Source of the DNA: Agrobacterium tumefaciens | GTDB lineage: Bacteria; Pseudomonadota; Alphaproteobacteria; Rhizobiales; Rhizobiaceae | Length of the DNA: 64,000 bases | Reading direction: 5' to 3' | Assembly (NCBI RefSeq): GCF_005221385.1 | Contig: NZ_CP039903.1 | Coordinates: forward strand, 930,001 to 994,000 | Shown: piece by piece, positions 46,193 through 56,999 of the stretch | Numbering within the stretch: position 1 is the stretch's first letter | Layout of the letters: each line of letters begins with the position of its first letter | The notes under the pieces: model-generated | What the model was told of the DNA's origin: nothing | What the model saw: only the letters and a program-made list of their open reading frames with translations | Databases searched by the model: none | Position numbers and translations under genes: made by a program

Positions 46193-48274
46193 ATGGCAAA
46201 GCTCAAGGTTGACGGTAAAGAGATCGAGGTTCCGGATCATTTCACGCTGTTGCAGGCGTGCGAGGAGGCTGGTGCCGAAGTTCCGCGCTTTTGTTTTCAT
46301 GAGCGCTTGTCGGTCGCGGGTAACTGCCGCATGTGTCTCATCGAGGTGAAGGGCGGACCGCCCAAGCCTGCCGCATCCTGCGCCATGGGCGTTCGCGATG
46401 TTCGCGGCGGCCCGAACGGTGAATTGCCTGAGGTTTTCACCAACACGCCGATGGTCAAGAAGGCCCGCGAAGGCGTGATGGAGTTCCTGCTCATCAACCA
46501 CCCGCTGGATTGCCCGATCTGCGATCAGGGCGGCGAATGCGACCTGCAGGACCAGGCTATGGCCTTCGGTATCGCCGGTTCGCGTTACGCGGAAAACAAG
46601 CGCGCGGTTGAAGACAAATATATCGGCCCGCTCGTCAAGACGGTCATGAACCGCTGCATCCACTGCACGCGCTGCGTCCGTTTCACCACGGAAGTTGCCG
46701 GCATTGCCGAACTCGGCCTCATCGGCCGCGGCGAAGATGCCGAAATCACCACCTATCTCGAGCAGGCCATGACCTCGGAGCTTCAGGGCAACGTTGTTGA
46801 CCTCTGCCCGGTCGGCGCGCTCACCTCCAAGCCTTTCGCCTTCACCGCCCGTCCGTGGGAACTGAACAAGACCGAAACCATCGACGTGATGGATGCGCTC
46901 GGTTCGGCCATCCGCGTCGATACCCGTGGCCGCGAAGTCATGCGCGTCATGCCGCGCGTCAACGAAGCGATCAATGAAGAGTGGATTTCCGACAAGAGCC
47001 GCTTCATCTGGGACGGCCTGAAGACGCAGCGCCTCGACCGGCCTTACGTCCGCAAGGATGGCCGTCTGCAGCCGGCAAGCTGGGGCGAAGCCTTCGGCGC
47101 GATCAAGCAGGCTGTTGCCGCAACGTCGGGCAACAAGATCGGTGCGATCGCCGGTGACTTGGCTTCCGTTGAAGAAATGTTCGCGCTGAAGTCGCTTCTC
47201 GCGTCGCTCGGTTCGGCCAATGTCGATTGCCGTCAGGATGGCGCAGCGCTCGATCCTTCGCTCGGCCGCGCCAGTTACATCTTCAATTCCACGATCGAAG
47301 GCATCGAGCAGGCAGACGCACTGCTGATCGTTGGCGCGAACCCGCGTTTCGAAGCGGCTGTCCTCAACGCCCGCATCCGCAAGCGCTGGCGTCGCGGCGG
47401 TTTCCCGATCGGCGTGATCGGCGAAGCCGGCGAATTGCGCTACAATTACGAATATCTCGGCTCGGGTGCTGAAACGCTCTCCGATCTGGCCAATGGTTCG
47501 CACAGCTTCGTCGACAAGCTGAAATCCGCCAAGAACCCGCTGATCATCATCGGCCAGGGTGCTCTGGCGCGCGCCGATGGTGCAGCCGTACTGGCTGCCG
47601 CCGCCAAGCTCGCGACCTCGGTAGGTGCTGTCACCGAAGAGTGGAACGGCTTCTCGGTTCTGCACACCGCAGCTGCCCGCGTCGGCGGTCTCGATATCGG
47701 CTTCTTGCCGGGCGAGGGCGGTGTTGCCGCCGCTGAAATGGTCGCCTCCATGGATGTTCTTTTCCTGCTCGGCGCCGATGAACTCGACCTGTCGAACAAG
47801 GGTGCCAAGTTCACCGTCTATATCGGCAGCCATGGCGATCAGGGCGCGATGAACGCCGACGTTATCCTTCCGGGTGCGGCCTATACCGAAAAGTCCGGTA
47901 TCTGGGTCAACACCGAAGGCCGCGTGCAGCTGGGCAACCGCGCCGGCTTCGCACCGGGCGAAGCCCGTGAAGACTGGGCGATCCTGCGTGCGCTTTCCGA
48001 CGTTCTCGGCAAGAAGCTGCCGTTCGATTCGCTGTCGGCGCTGCGCGGTCAGCTCTATGTCGCGCATCCGCATCTGGCGGAAACCGACGAGATCGCAGCC
48101 GGCAACGGTAAGGATATCGAGGCTTTGGCGGGCAAGACCGGCTCGCTCAACAAGTCGGCGTTTGCTTCGCCGGTAAAAGACTTTTATTTGACGAACCCGA
48201 TTGCGCGCGCATCCGCCGTCATGGCCGAGTGCTCCGCATTGGCCCGCAACAATTTCCAGGCTGCGGCAGAGTAA
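46193..48274 (+). CDS. nuoG: NADH-quinone oxidoreductase subunit G
   Basis: A 693-residue subunit with the N-terminal [2Fe-2S] ferredoxin domain ([18 protein letters not shown]), the Cys-rich segments [11 protein letters not shown] and [10 protein letters not shown] for 4Fe-4S clusters, and a C-terminal molybdopterin-oxidoreductase-like part without cofactor. The start at 46193 is chosen because the protein begins with the family's [20 protein letters not shown]; the longer frame to 46151 is ignored. Confidence 0.97.
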   Translation: MAKLKVDGKEIEVPDHFTLLQACEEAGAEVPRFCFHERLSVAGNCRMCLIEVKGGPPKPAASCAMGVRDVRGGPNGELPEVFTNTPMVKKAREGVMEFLLINHPLDCPICDQGGECDLQDQAMAFGIAGSRYAENKRAVEDKYIGPLVKTVMNRCIHCTRCVRFTTEVAGIAELGLIGRGEDAEITTYLEQAMTSELQGNVVDLCPVGALTSKPFAFTARPWELNKTETIDVMDALGSAIRVDTRGREVMRVMPRVNEAINEEWISDKSRFIWDGLKTQRLDRPYVRKDGRLQPASWGEAFGAIKQAVAATSGNKIGAIAGDLASVEEMFALKSLLASLGSANVDCRQDGAALDPSLGRASYIFNSTIEGIEQADALLIVGANPRFEAAVLNARIRKRWRRGGFPIGVIGEAGELRYNYEYLGSGAETLSDLANGSHSFVDKLKSAKNPLIIIGQGALARADGAAVLAAAAKLATSVGAVTEEWNGFSVLHTAAARVGGLDIGFLPGEGGVAAAEMVASMDVLFLLGADELDLSNKGAKFTVYIGSHGDQGAMNADVILPGAAYTEKSGIWVNTEGRVQLGNRAGFAPGEAREDWAILRALSDVLGKKLPFDSLSALRGQLYVAHPHLAETDEIAAGNGKDIEALAGKTGSLNKSAFASPVKDFYLTNPIARASAVMAECSALARNNFQAAAE

Positions 48275-48287
48275 GGGTAGGGGATTT

Positions 48288-49334
48288 ATGGAACAGTTTT
48301 TCTGGAGCTACGTCTGGCCCGCGCTGATCATGGTCGGCCAGTCCCTGCTGCTTCTCGTTTGCCTTCTGGTGGCCATCGCCTTCCTGCTGCTCGCCGACCG
48401 CAAGGTCTGGGCGGCCGTGCAGCTGCGCCGTGGTCCGAACGTCGTTGGTCCCTTCGGTCTCTTCCAGTCCTTCGCCGACCTTTTGAAGTTCATCCTCAAG
48501 GAACCGGTCATTCCGGCCGGCGCCAACAAGGCGGTCTTCCTTCTGGCGCCGCTGGTTGCCGTGACGCTGGCGCTCGCCACCTACGCGGTCATCCCCTTTG
48601 CGGATGGCTGGGTCGTCGCCAATATCAATGTCGGCATTCTCTATATCTTCGCGATTTCCTCGCTTGAAGTGTACGGCATCATCATGGGCGGCTGGGCTTC
48701 GAACTCGAAGTATCCCTTCCTCGGCGCGCTTCGCTCCGCGGCACAGATGGTGTCCTATGAAGTGTCGATCGGTCTCGTCATCGTCACCGTTCTGCTTTGC
48801 GTCGGTTCGCTGAACCTGACGGACATCGTTCTGGCCCAGAAGACTGGCCTCGGCACCATGCTTGGCCTGCCGGCCTCGTTCCTTGACTGGCACTGGCTGT
48901 CGCTGTTCCCGATGTTCATCGTGTTCTTCATTTCGGGCCTTGCCGAAACCAACCGTCCGCCCTTCGACCTTCCGGAAGCGGAATCGGAACTGGTTGCCGG
49001 TCACATGGTCGAATATGGCTCCACGCCTTACATGATGTTCATGCTCGGCGAATATGCTGCGATCGTTTTGATCTGCTGCCTGACGACGATCCTGTTCATG
49101 GGCGGCTGGCTGCCGATCGTGGATGTGTGGTTCCTCAACTGGGTTCCGGGCATTGTCTGGTTCGCATTGAAGGGCTGCATGGTCTTCTTCATGATCGCGC
49201 TCACCAAGGCCTTCGTTCCGCGTTACCGTTATGACCAGCTCATGCGTCTCGGCTGGAAAGTGTTCCTGCCGCTGTCGCTCGCCATGGTCGTTATTGTTGC
49301 ATTCGTATTGAAGCTGACGGGGTGGGCCGGTTGA
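48288..49334 (+). CDS. nuoH: NADH-quinone oxidoreductase subunit H
   Basis: A 348-residue membrane subunit with about eight spans that lies at the quinone-channel junction. Conserved segments are [40 protein letters not shown] and [20 protein letters not shown], which includes the glutamates of the E-channel. Confidence 0.97.
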   Translation: MEQFFWSYVWPALIMVGQSLLLLVCLLVAIAFLLLADRKVWAAVQLRRGPNVVGPFGLFQSFADLLKFILKEPVIPAGANKAVFLLAPLVAVTLALATYAVIPFADGWVVANINVGILYIFAISSLEVYGIIMGGWASNSKYPFLGALRSAAQMVSYEVSIGLVIVTVLLCVGSLNLTDIVLAQKTGLGTMLGLPASFLDWHWLSLFPMFIVFFISGLAETNRPPFDLPEAESELVAGHMVEYGSTPYMMFMLGEYAAIVLICCLTTILFMGGWLPIVDVWFLNWVPGIVWFALKGCMVFFMIALTKAFVPRYRYDQLMRLGWKVFLPLSLAMVVIVAFVLKLTGWAG

Positions 49335-49370
49335 TGTCCGTACTCCTCGCTCAGAAATCTGGAGTTTGAG

Positions 49371-49862
49371 ATGGCAAGCCTTTCCCAAGCCGTCAATTCA
49401 CTGTTCCTCAAGGAGTTCGTCGGTGCGATCTTCCTGACGATGCGCCACTTCTTCAAGCAGAAGGCGACGGTGAACTATCCTTTCGAAAAGGGTCCGGTCT
49501 CTCCGCGCTTCCGTGGTGAGCACGCTCTGCGCCGTTATCCGAACGGTGAAGAACGCTGCATCGCCTGCAAGCTGTGTGAAGCGATCTGTCCTGCTCAGGC
49601 GATCACCATCGAAGCCGGCCCGCGCCGCAATGACGGCACCCGCCGCACGGTGCGTTACGATATCGACATGGTGAAGTGCATTTATTGCGGCTTCTGCCAG
49701 GAAGCCTGCCCGGTTGACGCCATCGTCGAGGGTCCGAACTTCGAATTCGCGACGGAAACCCGCGAGGAGCTTTATTTCGACAAGCAGAGGCTTCTCGACA
49801 ATGGCGACCGCTGGGAGCGTGAAATCGCGCGTAACCTCGCACTGGATGCACCTTACCGTTAA
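49371..49862 (+). CDS. nuoI: NADH-quinone oxidoreductase subunit I
   Basis: A 163-residue subunit with two 4Fe-4S ferredoxin motifs: [16 protein letters not shown] and [16 protein letters not shown] (clusters N6a and N6b). The N-terminal helix anchors it at the membrane. Followed directly by a strong hairpin at 49874-49897. Confidence 0.97.
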   Translation: MASLSQAVNSLFLKEFVGAIFLTMRHFFKQKATVNYPFEKGPVSPRFRGEHALRRYPNGEERCIACKLCEAICPAQAITIEAGPRRNDGTRRTVRYDIDMVKCIYCGFCQEACPVDAIVEGPNFEFATETREELYFDKQRLLDNGDRWEREIARNLALDAPYR

Positions 49863-49873
49863 GGTGCAACCGT

Positions 49874-49897
49874 CTTTCCGGGGGAGACCCCGGAAAG
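49874..49897 (+). repeat. Strong hairpin after nuoI
   Basis: A perfect ten-base stem CTTTCCGGGG/CCCCGGAAAG closes a GAGA (GNRA-type) tetraloop, 11 bases after the nuoI stop in the 136-base gap before nuoJ. There is no following T-run, so an intra-operon processing or stability hairpin is more likely than a terminator. Confidence 0.6.
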
Positions 49898-49998
49898 CGA
49901 TGAAAAGTAAAATGCCTGCGCGGTTTTCGCCGGCGGGGACGAAACGGGTGAGGGGGCTTGAAGCCATCTTCTCCCGATGAGGACAAGAAGGCACCAAG

Positions 49999-50613
49999 AT
50001 GGGTCTGCACGCTGTATTCTTTTATATATTCGCTTTCGTCGCCGTGGCGTCTGCGTTCATGGTCATCGCATCGAAGAACCCTGTTCATTCGGTGCTCTTC
50101 CTGATTTTGACCTTCTTCAACGCAGCCGCGCTGTTCCTGCTGACGGGGGCCGAATTCCTCGCCATGATCCTGCTGGTGGTCTATGTCGGCGCGGTCGCGG
50201 TGCTCTTCCTCTTCGTCGTCATGATGCTGGATGTGGATTTTGCCGAGCTGCGCTCCGGTGTGCTGCAATATGCCCCGGTCGGCGCGCTGATCGGTGTCAT
50301 TCTGGCGGCTGAGCTGATCGTCGTGGTCGGCGGCAGCGTGCTGAACCCGGTCGCGGCAAAATCGATCACCATGCCGATCCCACCGGCGGCGGAGCGCACC
50401 AATACGGCTGCACTCGGCGATGTGCTCTATACCAATTACGTCTACTTCTTCCAGCTCGCCGGTCTCGTGCTGCTGGTGGCCATGATCGGCGCCATCGTGC
50501 TGACCCTGCGTCATCGCACCGACATCAAGCGGCAGGATATCTCCACGCAGGTCGGCCGCGACCCGAAGACCGCCGTCACCACGGTCAAGGTCAAGCCGGG
50601 CCAGGGCATCTGA
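49999..50613 (+). CDS. nuoJ: NADH-quinone oxidoreductase subunit J
   Basis: A 204-residue membrane subunit with five spans. It has the conserved region NPVHSVLFLILTFFNAAALF and FLAMILLVVYVGAVAVLFLF and a soluble C-terminal tail. Between nuoI and nuoK. Confidence 0.96.
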   Translation: MGLHAVFFYIFAFVAVASAFMVIASKNPVHSVLFLILTFFNAAALFLLTGAEFLAMILLVVYVGAVAVLFLFVVMMLDVDFAELRSGVLQYAPVGALIGVILAAELIVVVGGSVLNPVAAKSITMPIPPAAERTNTAALGDVLYTNYVYFFQLAGLVLLVAMIGAIVLTLRHRTDIKRQDISTQVGRDPKTAVTTVKVKPGQGI

Positions 50614-50640
50614 AGGCGAACGGATCCAAGGAAACAGAAT

Positions 50641-50949
50641 ATGGAAATCGGTCTTTCCCACTACCTGACGGTCAGCGCCATCCTCTTCACGATTGGCGTC
50701 TTCGGCATCTTCCTCAATCGGAAGAACGTCATCGTCATCCTCATGTCGATCGAGCTTATCCTTCTGGCGGTCAACATCAACATGGTGGCCTTCTCGGCCT
50801 TCCTGAACGATATCGTCGGCCAGGTCTTCGCTTTGTTCATTCTGACCGTCGCAGCTGCAGAAGCGGCCATCGGTCTTGCAATACTCGTTGTCTTCTACCG
50901 CAACCGCGGATCGATCGCCGTTGAAGACGTCAATATGATGAAGGGCTGA
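50641..50949 (+). CDS. nuoK: NADH-quinone oxidoreductase subunit K
   Basis: A 102-residue, three-helix subunit. Starts [20 protein letters not shown]; the conserved glutamates in [11 protein letters not shown] and [14 protein letters not shown] are present. Typical length. Confidence 0.97.
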   Translation: MEIGLSHYLTVSAILFTIGVFGIFLNRKNVIVILMSIELILLAVNINMVAFSAFLNDIVGQVFALFILTVAAAEAAIGLAILVVFYRNRGSIAVEDVNMMKG

Positions 50950-50956
50950 TAAGGCT

Positions 50957-52954
50957 ATGATCTACAAGGCTATCGTCTTTCTTCCACTGATCGGCTTCCT
51001 GATCGCCGGCCTGTTCGGCCGCTCGATCGGCGCCAAGGCGTCGGAATATGTCACCACCGGTCTGATGATCGTGGTCGCCATCCTGTCGTGGATCGTCTTC
51101 TTCACCGTCGCGCTTGCCCATGGTGAGCCGGGCGAGGTGATCAAGGTTACTGTCTTGCGCTGGATCCAGTCCGGCGGCATCGACGTCGAATGGGCGTTCC
51201 GCATCGATACGCTGACGGCCGTCATGTTCGTCGTCGTCAACACGGTCTCGACGCTGGTGCACCTCTATTCGATCGGATACATGCACCACGATCCGCATCG
51301 TCCGCGTTTCTTCGCCTATCTGTCGCTCTTCACCTTCGCGATGCTGATGCTGGTGACCTCCGATAACCTGCTGCAGATGTTCTTCGGCTGGGAAGGCGTG
51401 GGTCTGGCGTCCTATCTGCTGATCGGTTTCTGGTTCAAGAAACCGTCGGCCTCTGCTGCCGCCATGAAGGCCTTCATCGTCAACCGCGTCGGTGACTTCG
51501 GCTTCATCCTCGGCATATCAGGCGTCTTCGTGCTGTTCGGCTCGATCAATCTCGAAACCGTCTTCGCCGCCGCCAGCACCTATCTGCCGGCCGAAGGTGC
51601 CGCCTCAACGGACACCGTGCTCAACCTCTTCGGCATGCAGCTCGACAAGGCCAACGCCATCACCGGCGTCTGCCTGCTGCTGTTCATGGGCGCCATGGGT
51701 AAATCGGCGCAGTTCCTGCTGCACACCTGGCTGCCGGACGCGATGGAAGGCCCGACCCCGGTGTCGGCCCTTATTCACGCCGCAACCATGGTCACCGCCG
51801 GCGTCTTCCTCGTCGCCCGCATGTCGCCGCTGTTTGAATTGTCGCCGGATGCGCTGACCGTCGTGACGCTGATCGGCGCGATCACCGCTTTCTTCGCGGC
51901 AACCGTCGGTCTTGTGCAGAACGATATCAAGCGCGTTATCGCCTATTCGACCTGCTCGCAGCTCGGTTACATGTTCGTGGCGCTCGGCGTCGGCGCTTAT
52001 GGCGCTGCCGTGTTCCACCTCTTCACGCACGCCTTCTTCAAGGCCCTGTTGTTCTTGTGCGCCGGCTCGGTCATCCATGCCGTCGATGGCGAGCAGGACA
52101 TGCGTTACATGGGTGGCCTGCGCAAGCACATCCCCATCACCTTCTGGACCATGACCGTCGGCACGCTTGCGCTGACCGGCGTCGGTATTCCGGGCACGAT
52201 GATCGGCTTTGCCGGCTTCTTCTCGAAGGACGTCATCATCGAATCCGCTTACGCGTCCCATTCGGTGCTATCAGGTTTCGCCTTCACGCTTCTGGTCATC
52301 GCCGCGCTGTTCACCAGCTTCTATTCCTGGCGTCTGGCCTTCATGACCTTCTTCGGCAAGCCGCGCGCTTCGGCCGACGTCATGCACCATGTGCATGAAT
52401 CGCCGATGGTCATGCTGATCCCGCTCTTCATCCTCACCATCGGCGCGATCTTTGCCGGTGTGGCCTTCGAAGGTTATTTCTTCGGCCATGAATATGCCGA
52501 ATTCTGGAAGGGCGCGCTCTTTACGCTTCCGGAAAACGAAATCCTCGAGGAATTCCACCACGTTCCGCTGTGGGTCAAGTGGAGCCCGTTCTTCGCCATG
52601 GCCCTTGGTTTCGTGACCGCCTGGTACATGTATATCAAGTCGCCCGAGACGCCGAAGCGTCTGGCCGAGACCCATCGCGGCCTCTACCAGTTCCTTCTCA
52701 ACAAGTGGTACTTCGACGAACTCTACGACTTCCTCTTCGTTCGTTCCGCAAAGGCGCTTGGCCGCTTCCTGTGGAAGAAGGGCGACGTTGCCGTCATCGA
52801 CCACTATGGACCGAACGGCATTGCAGCGCGTGTGGTTGACGTGACCAACCGCATGGTCCGCCTGCAATCCGGTTACCTCTATCATTATGCCTTTGCGATG
52901 CTGATCGGCATCGCGGCGCTTGTCACCTGGATGATGCTCGGGAGTGCCCTCTGA
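50957..52954 (+). CDS. nuoL: NADH-quinone oxidoreductase subunit L
   Basis: A 665-residue antiporter-like subunit with about 16 helices. Conserved motifs include [39 protein letters not shown] and [20 protein letters not shown]; the lateral C-terminal helix is present. The stop overlaps nuoM by one base. Confidence 0.97.
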   Translation: MIYKAIVFLPLIGFLIAGLFGRSIGAKASEYVTTGLMIVVAILSWIVFFTVALAHGEPGEVIKVTVLRWIQSGGIDVEWAFRIDTLTAVMFVVVNTVSTLVHLYSIGYMHHDPHRPRFFAYLSLFTFAMLMLVTSDNLLQMFFGWEGVGLASYLLIGFWFKKPSASAAAMKAFIVNRVGDFGFILGISGVFVLFGSINLETVFAAASTYLPAEGAASTDTVLNLFGMQLDKANAITGVCLLLFMGAMGKSAQFLLHTWLPDAMEGPTPVSALIHAATMVTAGVFLVARMSPLFELSPDALTVVTLIGAITAFFAATVGLVQNDIKRVIAYSTCSQLGYMFVALGVGAYGAAVFHLFTHAFFKALLFLCAGSVIHAVDGEQDMRYMGGLRKHIPITFWTMTVGTLALTGVGIPGTMIGFAGFFSKDVIIESAYASHSVLSGFAFTLLVIAALFTSFYSWRLAFMTFFGKPRASADVMHHVHESPMVMLIPLFILTIGAIFAGVAFEGYFFGHEYAEFWKGALFTLPENEILEEFHHVPLWVKWSPFFAMALGFVTAWYMYIKSPETPKRLAETHRGLYQFLLNKWYFDELYDFLFVRSAKALGRFLWKKGDVAVIDHYGPNGIAARVVDVTNRMVRLQSGYLYHYAFAMLIGIAALVTWMMLGSAL

Positions 52955-54465
52955 TGACCGATTGGCCCATTCTTTCAACGGTCACCTTTCTGCCGCTCGT
53001 CGGCGTGGTGCTCCTGCTCTTGACCAATGAGAACGGCCCCTATGGTCGCCGCAACATTCTCAATGTCTCGCTGCTGACGACCGTTTTCACCTTCCTGGTG
53101 TCGCTGTTCATCTGGATCGGTTTCGACAATTCGAATCCCGGTTTCCAGATGGTCGAAAAACACGCCTGGTTTGGCAACATCGCCGCCTACCATCTCGGCG
53201 TCGACGGTATCTCCATGCTGTTCGTCATCCTCACCACCTTCCTCATGCCGTTTTGCGTGCTGGCAAGCTGGGAATCGATCGAGAAGCGCGTCAAGGAATA
53301 CATGATCGCCTTCCTGCTTCTGGAAGTCGTCATGATCGGCGTCTTCGTGGCGCTGGATACGGTTCTTTTCTACGTCTTCTTCGAAGCGACGCTGATCCCG
53401 ATGTTCATCATCATCGGCGTCTGGGGCGGCAAGGATCGCGTTTACGCCTCCTACAAGTTCTTCCTCTACACGCTGCTCGGTTCGGTTCTGACCATGCTCG
53501 CCATCATGGCCATGTACTGGCAGGCCGGTACGACGGACATGACCGAACTCTTGAAATACGGCTTCCCGGCCGGCATGCAGACCTGGCTATGGCTTGCCTG
53601 TTTTGCGGCCTTCTCGGTCAAGATGCCGATGTGGCCGGTGCATACCTGGTTGCCCGACGCCCACGTTCAGGCGCCGACCGCTGGTTCCGTCATTCTTGCC
53701 GGCGTCATGCTGAAGCTTGGCGGTTACGGTTTCATCCGCTTCTCGCTGTCGATGTTCCCCTTGGCCTCGGATTATTTCGCACCCTTCGTCTTCACGCTGT
53801 CGGTTCTCGCCATCATCTACACCTCGCTGGTGGCGATGATGCAGGACGACATCAAGAAGCTGATCGCCTATTCCTCCGTCGCCCACATGGGTTACGTGAC
53901 CATGGGCATTTTCGCCGCCAACGTGCAGGGCGTGCAGGGCGCGATCTTCCAGATGCTGTCGCACGGTATCGTATCTGGCGCACTCTTCCTCTGCGTCGGC
54001 GTTGTCTATGACCGGCTGCATACCCGCGAGATTTCCGCCTATGGTGGTCTCGTCAACAACATGCCGAAATATGCGGTCGCCTTCATGATTTTCACCATGG
54101 CCAATGTCGGTTTGCCCGGCACCTCCGGCTTCGTTGGTGAATTCCTGACGCTGGTCGGCGTCTTCCGCGCCAACACGCTGGTCGCACTGTTTGCGGCAAC
54201 CGGCGTCATCCTCTCGGCCGCCTATGCGCTGTGGCTTTACCGCCGCGTGATCTTCGGTGCGCTGGAGAAGGAAAGCCTGAAGGCGATGCTCGATCTGTCG
54301 ACCCGCGAAAAGGTCATCCTTTATCCGCTGGTTGCGCTGACGATCTTCTTCGGTGTTTATCCGGCACCGGTGTTCGATGCGACAGCCGCATCGGTCGATC
54401 TTCTGGTAAACAACTATTCGGCTGCATTGCAGGCGGCGCAAAATGTTGCGCTCACTATGAATTGA
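52954..54465 (+). CDS. nuoM: NADH-quinone oxidoreductase subunit M
   Basis: A 503-residue antiporter-like subunit with 14 helices. Conserved [20 protein letters not shown] and [20 protein letters not shown] are visible. ATG overlaps the nuoL stop. Confidence 0.97.
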   Translation: MTDWPILSTVTFLPLVGVVLLLLTNENGPYGRRNILNVSLLTTVFTFLVSLFIWIGFDNSNPGFQMVEKHAWFGNIAAYHLGVDGISMLFVILTTFLMPFCVLASWESIEKRVKEYMIAFLLLEVVMIGVFVALDTVLFYVFFEATLIPMFIIIGVWGGKDRVYASYKFFLYTLLGSVLTMLAIMAMYWQAGTTDMTELLKYGFPAGMQTWLWLACFAAFSVKMPMWPVHTWLPDAHVQAPTAGSVILAGVMLKLGGYGFIRFSLSMFPLASDYFAPFVFTLSVLAIIYTSLVAMMQDDIKKLIAYSSVAHMGYVTMGIFAANVQGVQGAIFQMLSHGIVSGALFLCVGVVYDRLHTREISAYGGLVNNMPKYAVAFMIFTMANVGLPGTSGFVGEFLTLVGVFRANTLVALFAATGVILSAAYALWLYRRVIFGALEKESLKAMLDLSTREKVILYPLVALTIFFGVYPAPVFDATAASVDLLVNNYSAALQAAQNVALTMN

Positions 54466-54483
54466 CGACAGGACCCGTTGGAC

Positions 54484-55926
54484 ATGACCGCTGAAATCCT
54501 TTTTGCCAGTCTGCACATCGCGACGCCCGAGCTGATCCTTGCGGTCGGCGCGCTGGCGCTGCTCATGATTGGCGTCTTCTCGGGCGACAAGTCGACAACG
54601 ACGGTCACCGGCCTTGCCGTTGCCCTCCTGCTCGTCGTCGGTCTCTGGATCATTTTCGCCCCGGCATCGGGCGTTGCCTTCGGCGGTGTGTACATCGCCG
54701 ATTCCTTCGGCAACTTCATGAAGGTGCTGGCGCTGATCGGTTCCATCACCGCCATGATCCTCGCTGTCGGCCAGGGTCGCTTCGAGCCGATCGGCCGTTT
54801 CGAATATCCGGTGCTGCTGGTTCTCGCGACGCTGGGCATCCTGCTGATGATCTCGGCCAACAACCTGATCTCGCTCTACATGGCGCTGGAACTGCAGTCG
54901 CTGGCGCTTTATGTCGTCTGCGCCATCAACCGCGAGAGCCTGCGCTCCACGGAAGCCGGCCTGAAGTACTTCGTTCTCGGCGCGCTCTCCTCCGGCATGC
55001 TGCTTTACGGCATGTCGCTGGTTTACGGTTTCACCGGCAATACCGGCTTTACCGAAATCGCCCAGGTGCTGGCGTCGGAAACCCGTTCGCTCGGCCTCGT
55101 CTTCGGTCTGGTCTTTGTTCTCGCCGGCCTTGCATTCAAGATTTCGGCCGTGCCGTTCCACATGTGGACGCCGGACGTTTATGAAGGCGCGCCGACCCCG
55201 GTCACCGCCTTTCTTTCGGCGGCACCCAAGATCGGCGCCATGGCGATCTTCGTGCGCATCGTCGTTGAAGCTTTCCAGCCGGTCTTTGCCGACTGGCAGC
55301 AGATCGTCGTCTTCATCTCCATCGCTTCGATGCTGCTCGGCTCGTTTGCCGCGATCGGCCAGAAGAACATCAAGCGCCTGATGGCCTATTCCTCCATCGG
55401 CCACATGGGTTATGCGCTGGTCGGTCTTGCCGCCGGCACGCAGGCAGGCATTTCGGGCGTCATCCTCTACATGGCCATCTACATGGTCATGACGCTCGGC
55501 ACTTTCGCCTGCATTCTCTCCATGCGCCGCAAGGAAATCGGCAATGTCGAAAATGTTGAGGACCTGGCCGGGCTTTCGTCCACCAACCCGTTCATGGCGG
55601 TGGTTCTGACGATCCTGATGTTCTCGCTTGCCGGCATTCCTCCGCTCGCCGGCTTCTTCGGCAAGTATTATGTCTTCCTTGCCGCCATCGAAGCCAAGCT
55701 CTATCCGCTCGCCGTCATCGGTGTGATCGGCTCGGTTGTCGGCGCTTATTATTATATCCGCATCGTCAAGGTCATGTGGTTCGATGAAGCCAAGGGCAGC
55801 TTCGAGCGTCCGGCGGGCGAGCTGAAAGTGGTTTATGCGCTTTCGGGTCTGTTTGTTGTCGCTTTCGTCGTCTTCGGCGGTGCGCTTGGCAACGCTGTCA
55901 CGGTTGCAGCAAAGACGTTCTTTTGA
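54484..55926 (+). CDS. nuoN: NADH-quinone oxidoreductase subunit N
   Basis: A 480-residue antiporter-like subunit. Conserved motifs: [40 protein letters not shown] and [24 protein letters not shown] two codons upstream (54478) is in frame; the ATG at 54484 is preferred. The stop overlaps the birA start. Confidence 0.96.
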   Translation: MTAEILFASLHIATPELILAVGALALLMIGVFSGDKSTTTVTGLAVALLLVVGLWIIFAPASGVAFGGVYIADSFGNFMKVLALIGSITAMILAVGQGRFEPIGRFEYPVLLVLATLGILLMISANNLISLYMALELQSLALYVVCAINRESLRSTEAGLKYFVLGALSSGMLLYGMSLVYGFTGNTGFTEIAQVLASETRSLGLVFGLVFVLAGLAFKISAVPFHMWTPDVYEGAPTPVTAFLSAAPKIGAMAIFVRIVVEAFQPVFADWQQIVVFISIASMLLGSFAAIGQKNIKRLMAYSSIGHMGYALVGLAAGTQAGISGVILYMAIYMVMTLGTFACILSMRRKEIGNVENVEDLAGLSSTNPFMAVVLTILMFSLAGIPPLAGFFGKYYVFLAAIEAKLYPLAVIGVIGSVVGAYYYIRIVKVMWFDEAKGSFERPAGELKVVYALSGLFVVAFVVFGGALGNAVTVAAKTFF

Positions 55927-56693
55927 TCGACACGCCGCAGCATACGGGCCGGATGTCCATCGATGACTTCCGGCACGAGGCGATGGTGGAAACGCCATCG
56001 ACCAACATAGAATGTTTCGCCCGTGCAAGGGCGGGCGATGGCGACAATCTGTGGATTACCGCCATCCGCCAGACGGGTGGGCGCGGGCGTCGCGGTCGGC
56101 CCTGGGTTTCCGAACCCGGTAATCTCTATGCGTCTCTTCTTCTCATCGATCCTGCGCCGATGGACCGTATCGGCTCTTTGCCGCTTGCCTTTGCGCTGGC
56201 TGTCTATCGCGCCATCCGGGCGGTCCTGCCGACAGGCGGCGCGCCGCTTGAGATCAAATGGCCGAACGACGTGCTGATTGGCCGTCAGAAGACTTGCGGC
56301 ATTTTGATGGAAGCGGAACTCCTGCCGGATGGGCGGCGGGCAATCGTCATCGGCATCGGTATCAATATCGCCCATAAGCCGGACAATCCGCTTTATCCCG
56401 TCACCATGTTGTCCGAACACGGCGCTTCCTGCTCTCCCGACGAACTTTTCGCCCATCTGTTCCGCGAGACGGCGGATGTGCTGCGAGACTGGGATGAGGG
56501 CAGGGGTGTGGCCGGTGTCATGGCCGGCTGGCGGGCGGCGGCCTGCGGCATCGGCGAACATATCACCGTCAACTTCCCCGATCGCTCGATCGGCGGGCGT
56601 TTCGTCGGAATTGATGATAATGGTTATTTGCTGCTGGATGAGGATGAGGGCGCAAGGCGTTCAATTGCCGCCGGCGATGTGTTTTTCGGATGA
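55923..56693 (+). CDS. birA: Biotin-[acetyl-CoA-carboxylase] ligase
   Basis: A 256-residue class I biotin protein ligase without a DNA-binding domain. The biotin/ATP motifs [19 protein letters not shown] and [18 protein letters not shown] are intact, and the C-terminal domain ends [20 protein letters not shown]. The TTG at 55923 overlaps the nuoN stop; an ATG at 55953 is the alternative start. The order nuoN-birA-rnj is common in rhizobia. Confidence 0.93.
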   Translation: MIDTPQHTGRMSIDDFRHEAMVETPSTNIECFARARAGDGDNLWITAIRQTGGRGRRGRPWVSEPGNLYASLLLIDPAPMDRIGSLPLAFALAVYRAIRAVLPTGGAPLEIKWPNDVLIGRQKTCGILMEAELLPDGRRAIVIGIGINIAHKPDNPLYPVTMLSEHGASCSPDELFAHLFRETADVLRDWDEGRGVAGVMAGWRAAACGIGEHITVNFPDRSIGGRFVGIDDNGYLLLDEDEGARRSIAAGDVFFG

Positions 56694-56795
56694 GAGCATT
56701 TCCAGTAAAAGTGCGTAGCGGTTTTACGTCAGGAAAATGCGTAAAAACAAAAAGGTAGGGCATTTTCGCGTTTCGGAGAAAAGCGAAAGTGCTCG
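56693..56795. repeat. Dispersed palindromic element, copy 2, with flanking inverted repeat
   Basis: A second copy of the repeat at 15391: arms GCATTTCCAGTAAAA and TTTTACGTCAGGAAAATGC, then GTAAAAACAAAAA (56693-56755). A second inverted repeat (GCATTTTCGC with GCGAAAGTGC) follows at 56760-56794. The 306-base gap between birA and rnj is filled mostly by this element; no ORF is supported there. Confidence 0.65.
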
Positions 56796-56999
56796 AGGTG
56801 AACGGTGCGGCCAAGGACCCGCGCCGAACCGGATCCCACAGGTTGGAGTTTTCCTGCAGCTCAAAAAAAGCAGGATGGCAGACCGGCTCCGCATCGGCCC
56901 GGTCGATCAGATGGTTTAACAGGCCCGATGCTGCAAACATGCGCGGGGCGCGGCAAAGTGCCGTCGTCCACGTGCGCTCGCGAATGGATAAGAAAAACA

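Noticed and set aside
53587..56028. 813-codon minus-strand frame across nuoM and nuoN
   Set aside because: Very long because of the codon bias of the sense genes; the sense strand has unambiguous complex I subunits.
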